64,000 bases of DNA from Diadema setosum. Taxonomy: Eukaryota > Echinodermata > Echinoidea > Diadematoida > Diadematidae. The stretch is taken from contig CM067075.1 in assembly GCA_033980235.1 (NCBI GenBank), positions 35,474,385-35,538,384 of the forward strand. The letters are read 5' to 3'. Within the stretch, counting starts at the first letter, position 1, and each line of letters starts with the position of its first letter. The notes below the pieces were generated by a model. That model was not told the origin of the DNA. It saw only the letters and a program-made list of their open reading frames with translations, and searched no databases. Below are positions 35,581 to 46,857 of the stretch, in pieces. Position numbers and translations under genes: made by a program.

Positions 35581-36080
35581 AGCTCACCTGAGCCAAAGGC
35601 CCCCCAAAAGAAGAAATCTTTAAAAATCTTCTCTAGAATCAGAAGTTATAGAGCTAAGATAATACTATGAGTGAGTACATTAATGACTGTAGTTTCAAGT
35701 TTGTTCATAGCAGATCTGGGGGGGGGGGGGGGGGGGGGGGAAGGTCCAAATGGGGGCCTGAATTGTACATTTTCATCTTCTTCCTGAAAACCCTCATGAT
35801 GGAATTTCGTCAAACTTGGCAGGTAGCATCCCTAGGGGGTCAGGATCTCAATTTATCAAAATGGGCACCATGCCCCACCCAGAGGGCCCCAGGGGGCCCC
35901 AATCCCCCCAAATTAAGGAATCTTAAAAAAATTTGGGGCCTTTTTTTTATTGTACATTTTCATCTTCTACTTGAGAATGCCTGGTCAAATTTTAGTAGAG
36001 CTGTGAATAATTTAGATTAGTGACTGCGTGAAAGGTGAACTTGCGATACTCAGGTGAGCGCTAGACCCGCGGGTCTCTTG
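35581..36080. mobile_element. Dispersed repeat with AGCTCACCTGAGC ... CAGGTGAGCGCT ends
   Basis: AGCTCACCTGAG at the left and CTCAGGTGAGCG at the right form the terminal inverted match, followed by CTAGACCCGCGGGTCTCTTG, a tail type common in marine invertebrate repeats. Two internal blocks starting TTGTACATTTTCATCTTC (about 35764 and 35951) are tandem-like. Includes a 23-G run at 35718-35740. Confidence 0.6.
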
Positions 36081-36235
36081 TTGTTGTTATATCCTATTTC
36101 AAACATTCCCCCCCCCCCCCCCCCCCCCCGAATCTTGTTTCTTTTCAGAAATGGAAAAAGAAAGATTTCTGAATAATAAAACATTATAGATATTTGAAAG
36201 AAAACATATAAGTTCTTGAGCAGACCTTTAACATC

Positions 36236-36366
36236 TAGGTGGACTCCCTCCCCTCCATACCCATCCCCCTCCCCTCCCCCTCCCCTCTCCCTCCCCCTCC
36301 CCCTCCCCTCTCCCTCCCCCTCCCCCTCCCCTCCCCCTCTCCTCTCCCTCCCCCTCCCCTTCCCCC
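36236..36366 (+). repeat. CCCTCC-rich polypyrimidine tract
   Basis: About 130 bp of nearly pure C/T with CCCCTCCCCCTCCC periodicity. The complementary strand has many runs of three to five G, so G-quadruplex or triplex formation is possible. Confidence 0.9.
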
Positions 36367-38018
36367 ATGTTTTCTCTAGCATGTTTGGTACCTCCTCCCC
36401 TTTTCTCTAGGCTGGTCTCGATTGTAGAACTTTCTGGTCCTCATTATTGTGCTTCGGTAGCCTTCCCTTGTGTTTCCTTAGACTTGCTTGTCTCTATGAA
36501 CTTGGTATGCAGATTATAACTTCTTCTCACTGTGTATTTGTTGTTGTTTCAGTTCCTGACTTGAGCTTGATGTAAACTGTTAGACATGATGGGGAATGGG
36601 GGTGGGGGTGCAGAGAAAATGTTTAGGTGGTTTCCTGTTTAATGTTGAAGGTAGTTTCTGTGCAAAAACTGTTGATAGCCCCCTTTGGTCATTGATCTTG
36701 TTCGTTGATGAATGGTCCATATCAACCAGGCATATTGTGCCATAGGAGGAGAAGAAGAGTAGTCCAGGACAACAACAAAAAAAAAAGACAAGGAAAGTGT
36801 TCTAAGCCCTGGAGTGAGGCTGCATCTGCCCATCCCTCTACATCTATTTAAAAGACAATTAGGCATCTATAATATTACCATGATATATAACTCCCAGCTA
36901 AAAGGTGTCCTTGTCTGGTTGTAAAGGCAAGATAACTCTGATATGTGCAAGAAAATAGGCAAATTTTATGTGTAAATTCATGTTCTGTAAAGTCCCATTT
37001 TCTACCATTTTTCATCTCAGTGGAATAGTAGTCATGATAAGATTGCTTGTGTCATGTTCTTTGTTTGGTTGGCAACGCAGACTATTGACATTTGTCTGCT
37101 TTCAGAATATTTGTTTTTGAGTTTTGAGTCTAATCAGTGGTGTGTATGAAACACGAGAAATAGTGTTGAAATAAGTCTGGATGGATAGAGTTTTGTCAAT
37201 GTCAGTTTCAATTAACGTCATATTTCTCAAGAAAAATGAAATACACAAAAAGAAAATACAATTATACAGAGCTATACAGCAGTTGCAATGTTCAAATTAA
37301 ATGAAACATTCACCAGAATGTACAACTATCCTGATGTGAAGGTAAACATAATAGTTAATTTACAGTAGTGTTGGTGACTATAATCTTACAAAGTAGGAGA
37401 AATATGATGGGGACTACATAGAAGCGAGCTTGTTAAGTCATTGGGCCCAGAATAACCTCAGTTATAAATGTCATTGATGAACAATGATGACATTGATGAG
37501 GTGGCCGTTAAATGAGAATTGAGTTTTTTGTTTGTTTGTATGTTTGTTTGTTTGTGTATTTGTGTATTTGTTTATTTGTTTTTGTTTTTAAAGAGCAGAC
37601 CATTTCCCCTTCCTTTCCCATGGTGTAAAGTCATTCAGTGATGTGCAGGTATATTTTCCCCCTTTTCCTTGAATAGTTTATGTCTGTGACCAGATTGTGT
37701 GTGGAAATCCTTCCCTTCTTGCCGTATCTTAGTCAAAACCACCGGTATCCTGTGGAAACTGCAGGAAATGTAGTTGAACAACAAATGTTCCATGAGTACT
37801 GGGCATGATACCAAGCTGTAGAACAGCATTTATGACATCAATCTCCTCTTCTCAGCTGACTTGTAACATAGGAATCTTTTCCTCGAAACAGCTTTTTTAA
37901 AGTTGGTGGGATTTTGGGGGCATTTCATCAGTGATTTCTTGTGATTATTCAAGCAGAGTCCTTCTTCTGCCCTACCTGTACACTAGCAACCTTTGACCCA
38001 TAACATTTGAACCCGCAG

Positions 38019-38144
38019 GTCGTCGCCAAACAAGCGTGCCTTCCGGCGGACAGTGGGCGGTACGGTGGCGGAGATTATCCGGACAGAAACGCGAAGCCTG
38101 CCCTCAAGGACCACCCAAAAGTACAAGCCACTCAAAGACAACCA
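38019..38144 (+). CDS. PTPN4: PTPN3/4-family phosphatase, exon: FERM-adjacent region
   Basis: One base, 41 codons and two bases. Correct frame: SSPNKRAFRRTVGGTVAEII, RTETRSLPSRTTQKYKPLKD, N. It parallels the vertebrate (R)SPSKP.AR... block and the later ET.SLPSR motif. Acceptor CCCGCAG, donor GTGAGT. A different, longer open frame through the same DNA (beginning VVAKQAC) ends in proline/leucine sequence from the downstream C/T-rich intron and is a shadow. The basic stretch (KR..RR) fits the FERM-adjacent regulatory region, which in some FERM proteins is a phosphorylation target; that role here is inference. Confidence 0.88.
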
Positions 38145-40062
38145 GTGAGTGTTGCTAGCAGAATCCCAATCCCCTCATCCCAGCTGCCTCTACCAAACTC
38201 CAGTTCCCTCCCTCTTCCCGGGTCCCCCTTGCCTCCCCCCAAATTCCCTCCCCCTCCCCTCCCTTTAGTACCTTAACCTCAAGCCCTCTTGCAATCATCA
38301 CTGTTCCACTCTTAAACCTGGGGAAAAATGTCACTACATCATGGTGCATGAATGCAAAGCTTGAATTGAGTACTAGACAGCGACACAACACGGCTGTAAT
38401 CATAGCCGTGGCTGCAACAAGTTTATGCTGCCTTTTTACTTTAGTCTTGCATCAATGCACCCTCTCAAGCTTTTTCTCAAACTTTATTATAAATCAAAAG
38501 AAAAGCATCATCACATTGCTTTAAGTTGTTTTTTAGTGCCTTAGATGGATGAGTAGCAATGCTTCACACTAAGCAACTGCTGTGTGTCCTTCACTATGCA
38601 GCAAATAATACATCAGTTTATATGTCAGGATGAAATGGGTAGTTTAGTTTTATTTGCATAGGATTTTCATCAGTCTGTCTCTATGTAGTTTAGTCAATTC
38701 TGCCCATATACCTTCCTGCCTTTGACTGCTTTTCTGGAGATACGACTATCTACAACTGACCTGTCCATCCACGGATACCTCTCTTTGCTCATCCTTCTTT
38801 TTACTTAAATCTGCCTCTCTATCTTTTCTGTCTCTCTATCCATCTGTCTCCATCTCTACATCTCTCTTAAGTTTACAGTCTTATAGCACTGTATGTCTGT
38901 CATTTCTATAATTTTATGCTTTTCTTTCTTTATCTCTCAGTCATTCTGTTCTGATTTTCATTATTAACCCCATGTGGGCTTAGCGTGCCCAGGCACAGAA
39001 CACCTCATAGCATTGAACACACTGTCCAAACGTCCCTGACACAGACAGGGTTTATCAGGCTATCCCAAAGTACCTCAGCCTGTTTGTTTTCTATGAGTTT
39101 CTTGCTGTAACCCTTATTTCATCTCTATGTTTGAAACTCAATATTTGAAACTCAATAGAATACAGAAGCCAAACTAGGATAGGTGTACTAGTAAATTTAG
39201 GGGGGAGAGGGAGTGAATCTTGCAGCTAATGATCCCCCCTCCTATCTCCTTGCATGAATTATATTACCAGTGAATGTGTGGTTTCGTACTCAGTAATGGG
39301 AGCTTTTGGATCACTTATCCATCTTACACTTTGCATGTTTGTTTTGGAATATTATTATTTTCTTTAAATCCTCTTTGCTTTCTTGATCGGGTCATAGGTG
39401 TGATGCATCACAGTTAACATTTGCACACAACTGAATGTCTTTGTCATTTTCTCTTCTTACTTCTCGTGTCTGTGGGCATTTTGTGCTCATGCCATTGTGC
39501 CACAGTGTTACAAAAGTTGCAGTTTTGTTTTGCATACATTGTTTGTCCTTTATTTTGTACTTTATGGAAAATTGCATTTATACAGAGCAGTTTTGAGAGT
39601 GGTTAACTTAAATCATAAAGATGTACAGAGGTGCTGTAGTGTCAGAGTTCACAGCAGATGCAATGTAAGTGCAGACAGTTGTTTGAGAATGCAGAAAACT
39701 TTGTGAGATCTGACACGATCACATGTGATCACTTTAGGTCACCATTTTGAGTGCTGATGTTCAAATATAGCACTAGTGGTACTCTCTGGATGTGTAAACA
39801 AATTGAACAGGTGGCTTTTGCACAAACATGGACAATGTATGCAAAGTTGGATGCAAGCTTTCTGCCAATTAACCCATCCAAAGCTGCTCTGCATAGCTTT
39901 AAAAAAAAAAAAATAAAAATCTGCATTGAATGTTTTTGTTTGGTTGTCATGGTGAAAAGGCATTTGTTGGCATGGTGATGTGGTATGCTAAGGGTTAATG
40001 CTCATGCACCGTGGGGTTTGTTTGCCTTGGTGCTGCACTCATCTCTTCTTTCACTCACTCAG
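38145..40062 (+). other. Intron, 1.9 kb
   Basis: Starts with C/T-rich sequence to about 38270, then ordinary AT-rich intron with a TCT-rich stretch at 38800-38940. ORFs of 60-75 codons at 39400-39980 show no domain. No repeat family was recognised. Confidence 0.75.
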
Positions 40063-40119
40063 CCGAATGCCCAGTTTTGATGGCCAGGTCCCCCCTGCCT
40101 CACCCAATGGCCAGCCTAG
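40063..40119 (+). CDS. PTPN4: PTPN3/4-family phosphatase, small linker exon
   Basis: One base, 18 codons and two bases: RMPSFDGQVPPASPNGQP between split codons (His before, Arg after). A Pro/Ser-rich low-conservation linker between FERM and PDZ. Acceptor CACTCAG and donor GTAAGT are both strong, and phase 2 on both sides matches the flanking exons exactly. In vertebrates the same stretch is Pro/Ser-rich (for example SPPGTPN, from memory), which agrees in character if not in sequence. Confidence 0.8.
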
Positions 40120-40247
40120 GTAAGTTCAACCCAACCACATACCCAGTGGGGAAAAAAGAACCGATAGCATCAGTAACTTTTTAGCTTTATCAATTTCACC
40201 AACCACACAGATACTTGGAGAGACACAGACACAGACAGACAGACAGA

Positions 40248-40274
40248 CACACACACACACACACACACACACAC
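40248..40274 (+). repeat. CA dinucleotide microsatellite
   Basis: About 13 CA units following a CAGA-rich stretch. Confidence 0.93.
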
Positions 40275-40732
40275 TGACCCACAAATGAATACCAAGCTGA
40301 TACAGGCTACAAATTCATTCAATGGAAACTATGCTTTAATACAAGTTTGAAAGAATTGCAAGAAGTCTACAGCAACACTTTTACTGTACCTCATATAATG
40401 CTGCTACAACTTCATACTTATCCCGCCATAAATCTTGTAATTACTGATATCCCAATGTAATGATATGTCAACCATGAAAGAAAAGTTTCAGGGAACAAAC
40501 CATTACAAACAGTGTACCATGTATACATGGTGTGCAAAAGAAAACAGTATATGATTTGATTTTATCCCCACAAGTACAATTTGATAGGAACCATGACCTT
40601 TGTCGCACCTCGTTTACTTGTCATTTTACAGTCAATATTAGTTACAAGTAACTACTTCTCTAAATTTTACTTCATTTACAACTGCCTGTGATAAAAAGGA
40701 AATACAAAATAATGATTATGCTGATGATATGA

Positions 40733-40984
40733 TATGATATGATATGATGTAATATCATTGTAATATGATATAATATAATATAATATAATATAATATAATA
40801 TAATATAATATAATGTAATGTAATGTAATGTAATGTAATATAATATAATATAATATAATGTAATATAATATAATATAATATAATATAATGTAATATAATG
40901 TAATATAATATAATATAATATAATATAATATAATATAATATAATATAATATAATGTAATATAATGTAATATAATGTAATATAAT
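40733..40984 (+). repeat. Pentanucleotide array TAATA/TAATG, first block
   Basis: About 50 units of TAATA with patches of TAATG, preceded by ATGATATG units. It ends sharply at 40985 in unique sequence. Confidence 0.95.
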
Positions 40985-41394
40985 ATACAACACCTATTTA
41001 GAACGTAGCTATCCGATTGGTCGATTGCCTATCACGTGACATTTAGTGAAAGGTTCTATTACACGCTCTGGCTGTCTCAGCGTGCAATTTTGGTTCGATC
41101 AAAATGTTCTATTGCATGCGCCCTGATGTCACAATAAACAAACATGTGCCACGCACACTCAACAACTACAAGCGTGCTTACAAGCGCGTACTTTTGTCAC
41201 TATTTTTTGTAAACAACTTGGTTTCACATACGTACATACACATTAACATGTACATACACGGTGACTGGACTGTGAGGCTACTCATACGTCTTTCACGGAA
41301 AATGGTTGCCATTTCTGTGCTAAATTCTAGAATCTGTGAGTACCAAATTCGTTGACGTTCGTGGTGTTGTATAAAACATATAGTGTATGGTCTT

Positions 41395-41523
41395 TACTCA
41401 TGCAATGGAACGAGATTTCGCACTCAGTGAAAGATGAGGCGCACTATTCAACTTGGCTTCGCCTCGTTGAATAGAGCGCCTCTATCTTTCACCTCGTGCG
41501 AAATCTACCATTGCACTCGTGAC
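41395..41523. repeat. Palindrome between the two pentanucleotide arrays
   Basis: GCAATGG.ACGAGATTTCGCAC...GTGAAAGATGAGGCGC pairs with GCGCCTC.ATCTTTCACCTC GTGCGAAATCTACCATTGC, the tip reading ATTCAACTTGGCTTCGCCTCGTTGAAT. Good hairpin potential over about 60 bp per arm. Confidence 0.75.
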
Positions 41524-41534
41524 CATTTACTATT

Positions 41535-41850
41535 TGTATAATATAACAGAATATAGTATAATATAATATTATAATATAATATAATATAATGTAATGTAAT
41601 GTAATGTAATGTAATGTAATGTAATGTAATGTAATGTAATGTAATGTAATGTAATGTAATGTAATGTAATGTAATGTAATGTAATGTAATGTAATGTAAT
41701 GTAATGTAATGTAATGTAATGTAATGTAATGTAATGTAATGTAATGTAATATAATATAATATAATATAATATAATATAATATAATATAATGTAATATAAT
41801 ATAATATAAATTTAATATAATGTAATATAAGACAATATATGATTTTAAGA
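41535..41850 (+). repeat. Pentanucleotide array TAATG/TAATA, second block
   Basis: Begins with TAATA-type units, then a homogeneous run of more than 30 TAATG units (41586-41750), then TAATA again. The TAATG core suggests recent expansion. Confidence 0.95.
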
Positions 41851-42429
41851 AGAGGAATATACCGCTTGAACTTGACCTTGAAATTGAATATAATGACACC
41901 TCTGTAAGCTATTTGCAGTAAGTGAACACAACTTCTTTTTTTGGCCACTCAGATCTACTTCACAGATACTTCTGACTAATTTTCTGGCTGTTTAAAAAAA
42001 AAAAAAAAATTTAAGCATCACCAAGTATTATTTTCAAGATACAATGTGACAAAGATGCTCAGAAATTAAAGAAAACAACAAGAGCTTGAGGTAATACACT
42101 TTGATGAAGCAAATGTGAATATGTTTGTGAAGACTACTGAATGTAGAGTGGGACGCATGGAGGGTAAAGACCTTTGTATGCCCTGACAGTACATGGACAT
42201 TTAACCAGGCATTGTTCTGCTGTGTGTGTGTGTGTGTGTGGCAAAGCCTTTTAAAGAAGAGCTCTGGGATTTTCTCCTCAACCTCTCCCCCCTCTGACAG
42301 TCACACGAGGGCCTCCTTCTGATCAGCAGAGGTTCCCTCCATAGATTATCTTCATTCTCACTCCACTCAATTGACTTTGCTTCAAGCACTCTCAGATCAG
42401 TTGCGGTTGAATAAAAATTCAAGGGTGTT

Positions 42430-42785
42430 GTCTCTATTTTTGTCTCCCTTTTTATCTGTCTATTTCTCTTTCTATCTTTCTTTATCTCTATATCTTTCTG
42501 TCCCTCTATCTCTTTTTTTTTCTCTCTCTCCCTCTCCCTATCTATTTCTCTCTCTATTTTCTATCTCTATATATCTCTATCTCTTTTTTTCTATCTCTGT
42601 ATCTCTCCCTATTTATCTCTTTCTATTTTTCCATCTATCTCTCTATTTCTATCTATCTCTCTCTTTTTGTGTCTATCTATCTATCTATCTATCTCTTTCT
42701 CCAGCTATCTATCTATGTCTCCATCTCTTTCTCCAGCTATCTCTCTTTCCCTATCTATCTCTCCTTATCTCATGTTCTCCTCTTT
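42430..42785 (+). repeat. CT-rich tract with TATC/TCTC units
   Basis: About 350 bp of TCTATCTC-type simple sequence, including a run of five TATC at 42675-42695. A 212-codon plus-strand ORF crosses it but encodes only a Ser/Leu/Phe/Tyr string. Confidence 0.85.
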
Positions 42786-43624
42786 TTCTCCTCTTCTTGC
42801 CAGCTCTGAGTGTTGAAGCAAATTGTAGTCATGTGTTTTGCTATTTTAACTCACCATTTGCAATTTTCACTTGCCTGTGTCATATTGTATTTTCTTTTTG
42901 TTTTTTTGAAAAAATAAAATCCATGTGGCAATACAAAAATTTATATTTTATTCTCCATGCATCTATTTTGGTGTATACACACATCCACATTGATCATGTG
43001 CAAATTTAATTTTCTTTTCTCACAAACATCTTTTATTTGTCTGTCTGTGTGTCATGAAAGTATATTTAATGTAAATTTGTATCCCTCATGAGTTGTGCTG
43101 AGAAGTTTCTTCTCCCAGAAGTATCTTAGGTCACTTTTATTTACATGTGTTTGTGTTGATACATGTTATATCTGTACTCCACATTATTAAACGTAACGGA
43201 ATAATGTTGTTAACAATATTGTTAAGTGGATTTGTGATATGTACTGCAGGAATCATGAGAACTCTTCAATCATTATCCATGCATAGTTATCACTGCTTAG
43301 GGAAAATCCACCCACACTTTAATTGCAACATCAAAGAAGGGAAGATATTGTAACATGAATGAAACTTTATACCAAAGAAAAGGAAGTGTCTGTGAGTTAC
43401 AAGCTGTTGTGCACACTTATCAATTTTCTGCAACCCATTGACATTTATTGAAATGCATAGAAGGTAGACTGGAAGAAATGGTCAACAATAAGACAGCAGT
43501 CGACCTGGTTCTGCAAGGTTGACTTTTGACCATCTGCTGACCATCTTACAATCTTTTATCTTATGACTAACTTACTATGTTCTGATAGTCAGCAGTGAAA
43601 CTCTAGTTTTCTTTTCATTTTTAG

Positions 43625-43760
43625 AGAGAATGGCCTGTCACGGAGTGCTGAGATGCTGAACGTACCACCTCACATGACGTACATGGACGATAACGGTGGG
43701 AGTGATGTCAGCCTGGGTACTGGTAACTCATACGAGTTGCTAGGCAACGGCTACAAGACG
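43625..43760 (+). CDS. PTPN4: PTPN3/4-family phosphatase, linker exon before the PDZ domain
   Basis: One base and 45 codons: ENGLSRSAEMLNVPPHMTYM, DDNGGSDVSLGTGNSYELLG, NGYKT. It is the variable linker between FERM and PDZ; I see no known motif. Acceptor CATTTTTAG, donor GTAAGT. It starts in phase 2 (AG plus A gives Arg) and ends on a codon boundary. G+C and codon use look like the neighbouring exons and unlike the flanking introns. In vertebrate PTPN4 proteolysis in this linker region is reported; nothing in this sequence shows a comparable site. Confidence 0.88.
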
Positions 43761-43877
43761 GTAAGTCTTTTCCTGCTTGAGAAACAAGATTCTCTATATT
43801 AGCTGCTCAGGAAAATAAGGAACAAACAAGCAAAAAAAGAATTTCAGCATGATTTTGCTTTTTATTGTGAATCAGAG

Positions 43878-44040
43878 GAGGTGTTATGGTTCAGCGGTTA
43901 AGACCATAGACTGTCAGTCACAAGGTCCCTGATTCAAGTCCATTTGCTGCAGAGTTTGTGCCCTGGGTTTAAAGCACTTCATCCTCATTGCGTAGTCCTT
44001 CATGGACTCAAAGCTGTCGGTTTTTAAATGCTTCCTTCAT
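43878..44040 (+). mobile_element. tRNA-derived SINE
   Basis: The head has an A box (TGGTTCAGCGGTTAAGAC, 43887-43904) and a B box (GATTCAAGTCC, 43931-43941) at tRNA spacing. The non-tRNA part that follows (TTGTGCCCTGGGTTTAAAGC, ACTTCATCCTCA) is typical of deuterostome SINEs, where the text usually reads GGGCAAGGCACTT. No precise target duplication was identified; the 3' end is approximate. Confidence 0.7.
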
Positions 44041-44573
44041 GGTCACATAGAACAAGTCATCTCAACATATGTGCTGTCATATTCTTTTATTTATTTATTT
44101 TTTTTTTTTTACTTTTTGCAAGGGATACATCATAATCAACATTTCTCTCATTGCATCTTTGCTGTGTGTAACCATAGTAACAAAGCTGTGACGATAGTTG
44201 GTTAGCATTTCTGGATGCAGGAATAGGTGTTACAACAGAAGAAATTACTTGATGTGACCTCCAGTGCGTTAGAGACAGAAAGAAGGAATAATGAAGGAAT
44301 TTATAATTCAGGAAGCAATCAGAGAGAAGGAATTATTGTGGTGTCCTTTTGTGTTTCGATGTGTATGACTTTTCCGGGTCCCCTGGAAGGATTGTTATAT
44401 ATACATATAGCTTCATTAATCTTTCTGAACTAAGTGTGCTTATCATGTAGGGTGTAAAACGAAAGTGAAAGAAAATTCTAAGTGTACATTGTATGTCGTG
44501 TTCAGGTTGTCATTGCAATACAATGACCCTGCACGACATGATATGGATTGGCGGTTAGATTAACATCAGTCAT

Positions 44574-44783
44574 TTTGTAAAATCAGAAATATTCGCGGCA
44601 TGACACTTTCATGAATTGACCCGACAACCTTATTTGCGGCATGAAATTCCGCAAATTGCCACTGGCATTCGGTGTATATAGTGTAGACAAGAACTTTGAT
44701 GTGCATTTCAATTTCACAATTTTTTCTCTCTCACAAAATTCATGAAATTAGAATGCATGTGAACATTTCTGGTTTTACACTAC
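44574..44783. mobile_element. Diverged MITE of the ATACTGTAAAAC family
   Basis: Shares AGTGTAGACAAGAACTTTGA and GCATGAAATTCCGCAAATTG blocks with 27721-27933. The terminal repeats are eroded (TTTTGTAAAATCAGAAATATTC against GAACATTTCTGGTTTTACAC). Confidence 0.7.
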
Positions 44784-45646
44784 ATAATTTTTATCCAATA
44801 GAGCTATGATATTTTCTGTCTTTGTTGTACCTCATCATAACTACATTACATGCAGTGCACTTCTTTAACATCTTTGATCATGTTAGCGTGTGTCCAAGAG
44901 TACTAGAACTGTATTCGCCATGTATTCAGCGAGTCTAATTTTCCACGTATTGGGACTTGCCAATAATTTCGTAAGTGATTGGAGTGCAGTAATGAAGAGA
45001 GAAATATATGTGTACACAGTGCATATATGACAGGATCAGATTTGATATTTTGCATGTTGTATAATCTGCGAACAGTATCTGACTCACGAAATTAGCAAAA
45101 ATAAAAGCCCTCCAAAATATATGGCATGTACGGTAATCAGAAGTCGAATATTACTGAGAAGAAGATGGAGTTATTTCAACTGATATGTTGAGAGATTCTG
45201 GACAAAGCAAATGAACGAGAAAACTGCTTGTTACATTTCTCATCTGTGATTATATCTGTGTAACAGCATTCTCAATGTGATTCAGATTCCAACGAGAACT
45301 GGTTTTTGTTTGTTTGTTTGTTTAGGGATGGAGGTTGAAAATATCACATCTATTTGTCAAGTTTGATACCATATTAAAAAAGAGACAACAGGTAAGGCAA
45401 AGAAAGTGAAGAGACATGAAATTGATCAATCGCATTTGCCTGAATTGCCCAGCTGTTCAGTGTATGCCATATATCGTGATACCTCAAAGCATGTCATATG
45501 AGTTGCGTATTATTTCAAGCTTTTTCTACAATGATTTGGTTTTGGTTTATTCTTAGTGTTGATTCTGTGAGCATACACAAAGTGTCCCATTCATGCATGG
45601 TTGATTGTACACACACAAAAGAGCGTAATCTCCATTTTTTCATCAG

Positions 45647-45778
45647 CAATCAAACGGTGATGCCTTAGTAGTGATACGCATGCTGCCAGACGACAGAGGG
45701 CGGTTTGGGTTCAACGTGAAAGGCGGAGCAGACCAGGGTGCCCCGATCATTGTGTCGAGAGTAGCCCCAAACACACCG
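45647..45778 (+). CDS. PTPN4: PTPN3/4-family phosphatase, exon: PDZ domain, first half
   Basis: 44 whole codons: QSNGDALVVIRMLPDDRG, RFGFNVKGGADQGAPIIV, SRVAPNTP. It encodes strand A, the carboxylate-binding loop and the next strands of a PDZ domain. RFGFNVKGG replaces the generic GLGF loop exactly as in vertebrate PTPN3/4, and the phrase I.RM.PD..GRFGFNVKGG..Q..PIIVSRVAP.TP matches closely. The PDZ domain binds C-terminal tails of partner proteins and in PTPN4 is reported to restrain the phosphatase. Acceptor CATCAG, donor GTACGT. Phase 0 at both ends. Confidence 0.97.
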
Positions 45779-45834
45779 GTACGTTACCTCAAGTTTCCTG
45801 CACAGGAGTGGCATGTTCATCAACACAATCTGTG

Positions 45835-46020
45835 CAAATATCATTACCATTATCAATATCATAATCATTATCATAATTACCATCATCATCAACACAATCT
45901 TTATCTCTGTCAGTATCATTTGCGTTATCATTCTCATTATCATAATCATCATTCATCATCATCATCATTTTCATTGTCATTTTCATGCCACTGTCGTCAT
46001 CTATACCATTATCATTATTA
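45835..46020 (+). repeat. ATC/ATT imperfect trinucleotide repeat
   Basis: ATCATTATC-type units give His/Tyr-rich or Ile/Asp-rich strings in every frame; the ORFs here (for example the His-rich extension of the PDZ exon frame) are artefacts. Confidence 0.85.
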
Positions 46021-46323
46021 TTTGACTCCAACAGTTGTCATTTGAAATTACAATACAAGCCATTATGGTAGTATAGAATGTTTTGCAATGCAGTCATTTT
46101 TTTTCCAAAAGATTAATCTTTGCTGAACTATTGAGAAAAGGAAATTGCATTGTGGGTAAAGTGTCTCACAGAGATGCCAGAGCAGGGCTTGCACCCTTAA
46201 CTTTCTTATTGTAAGCACATCATGCAATCCACGAGTCCTCTATACCTCAGACTAGACTTTGTGCAAGAAGATGATTTCATTGGGTAGAGGATTATTTGTG
46301 TAGAAACCGGTAGTCAAGACCCT

Positions 46324-46857
46324 TTAAGGCCGTGTTTATGCTTCCCCTTTTCGGGCCAGAATCAGCGTTTTGAAACATGAATAGTGCAAAACGCTGTTGC
46401 ATTCATGCTCACTTCGATAGAAATGCTGATTCAAAACGCGGATCCAAAACGCACAAAAAGGTGCGTTTACGATCGGCGTTTCTGACTAATCATGTTTGAC
46501 GGGGAAGCATAAACGCAACAGCGTTTCTAAATGCGCATCTGAACGCCTTTCCGGTTCATGTGAAAAAGCACACGCCCGGCCAGCCAGCTACCCTTGCCTG
46601 TGCAGTTTTCACATGTACTGTGCATACGCATGTCTTTCCCAGCTGCTCTCCCAGGCCAGGCCACCAATCGCAGCACGCACCACAATTTGACCTGCCTCTG
46701 CTGAGGTCAGCGAAGCAATCGCAAACGCTCTTTCCAAGACTCGAAGAAAGTGAGCATAAACAGTGCTCCCGTGAACGGCGTTTTGAATCAGCGTTTTGAA
46801 TCAGCGTTTCAAAACGCTGATTCTGCCTTCGCAAATTGAGCATAAACACACCCTTAG
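46324..46857. mobile_element. MITE with GTGTTTATGCT inverted ends
   Basis: TTAAGGCCGTGTTTATGCT at the left pairs with CTAAGGGTGTGTTTATGCTC read in reverse at the right. Further in, CAGAATCAGCGTTTTGAAAC pairs with GTTTCAAAACGCTGATTCTG. The motif CAGCGTTT(C/T) recurs several times. TTAA/TTAG border suggests a TTAA-type target with one change. It spans 534 bp with no transposase. Confidence 0.8.

Larger units (their letters stand above)
34435..38018 (+). other. Intron, 3.6 kb (containing one candidate cassette exon)
   Basis: Apart from the candidate 48-bp exon (34935-34982) it carries a transposon-like repeat (35581-36080), 23-G and 22-C runs, a CCCTCC-rich tract (36236-36366) and TTTG/TTTA simple sequence (37528-37590). 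The rest (36367-37527, 37591-38018) is ordinary intron. Confidence 0.75.
40120..43624 (+). other. Intron, 3.5 kb
   Basis: Dominated by two TAATA/TAATG pentanucleotide arrays (40733-40984, 41535-41850) around a 540-bp unique segment with a palindrome (41395-41523), plus a CA repeat (40248-40274) and a CT-rich tract (42430-42785). 42786-43624 is ordinary sequence. Long ORFs over the arrays (IILYYI/LHYIT strings) and the CT tract (LSLSLY strings) are simple-repeat translations. Confidence 0.85.
43761..45646 (+). other. Intron, 1.9 kb
   Basis: Holds a tRNA-derived SINE (43878-44040) and a MITE relative (44574-44783). A 68-codon ORF at 44227-44433 is unremarkable. The rest is AT-rich with no supported feature. 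Confidence 0.8.

Noticed and set aside
38007..38276. 89-codon plus-strand ORF starting MNPQVVAKQAC
   Set aside because: It overlaps a true exon but in the wrong frame; only the +1 frame (SSPNKRAF...) agrees in phase with the neighbouring exons and with the family.
40676..40993. 105-codon minus-strand ORF of repeating LYYIILHYI
   Set aside because: It is the translation of the TAATA/TAATG array; a 5-bp unit stays open in all frames of one strand.
41489..41948. 136- and 147-codon minus-strand ORFs of repeating LHYIT
   Set aside because: Again the pentanucleotide array, not a protein.
42371..43009. 212-codon plus-strand ORF, the longest in the window
   Set aside because: Most of it is a Leu/Ser/Tyr/Phe string from CT-rich simple sequence; no domain and no splice support.
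46145..46250. Possible tRNA-like sequence on the minus strand
   Set aside because: There is a loose B-box-like GGTGCAAGCCC, but no A box at the right distance and no cloverleaf.
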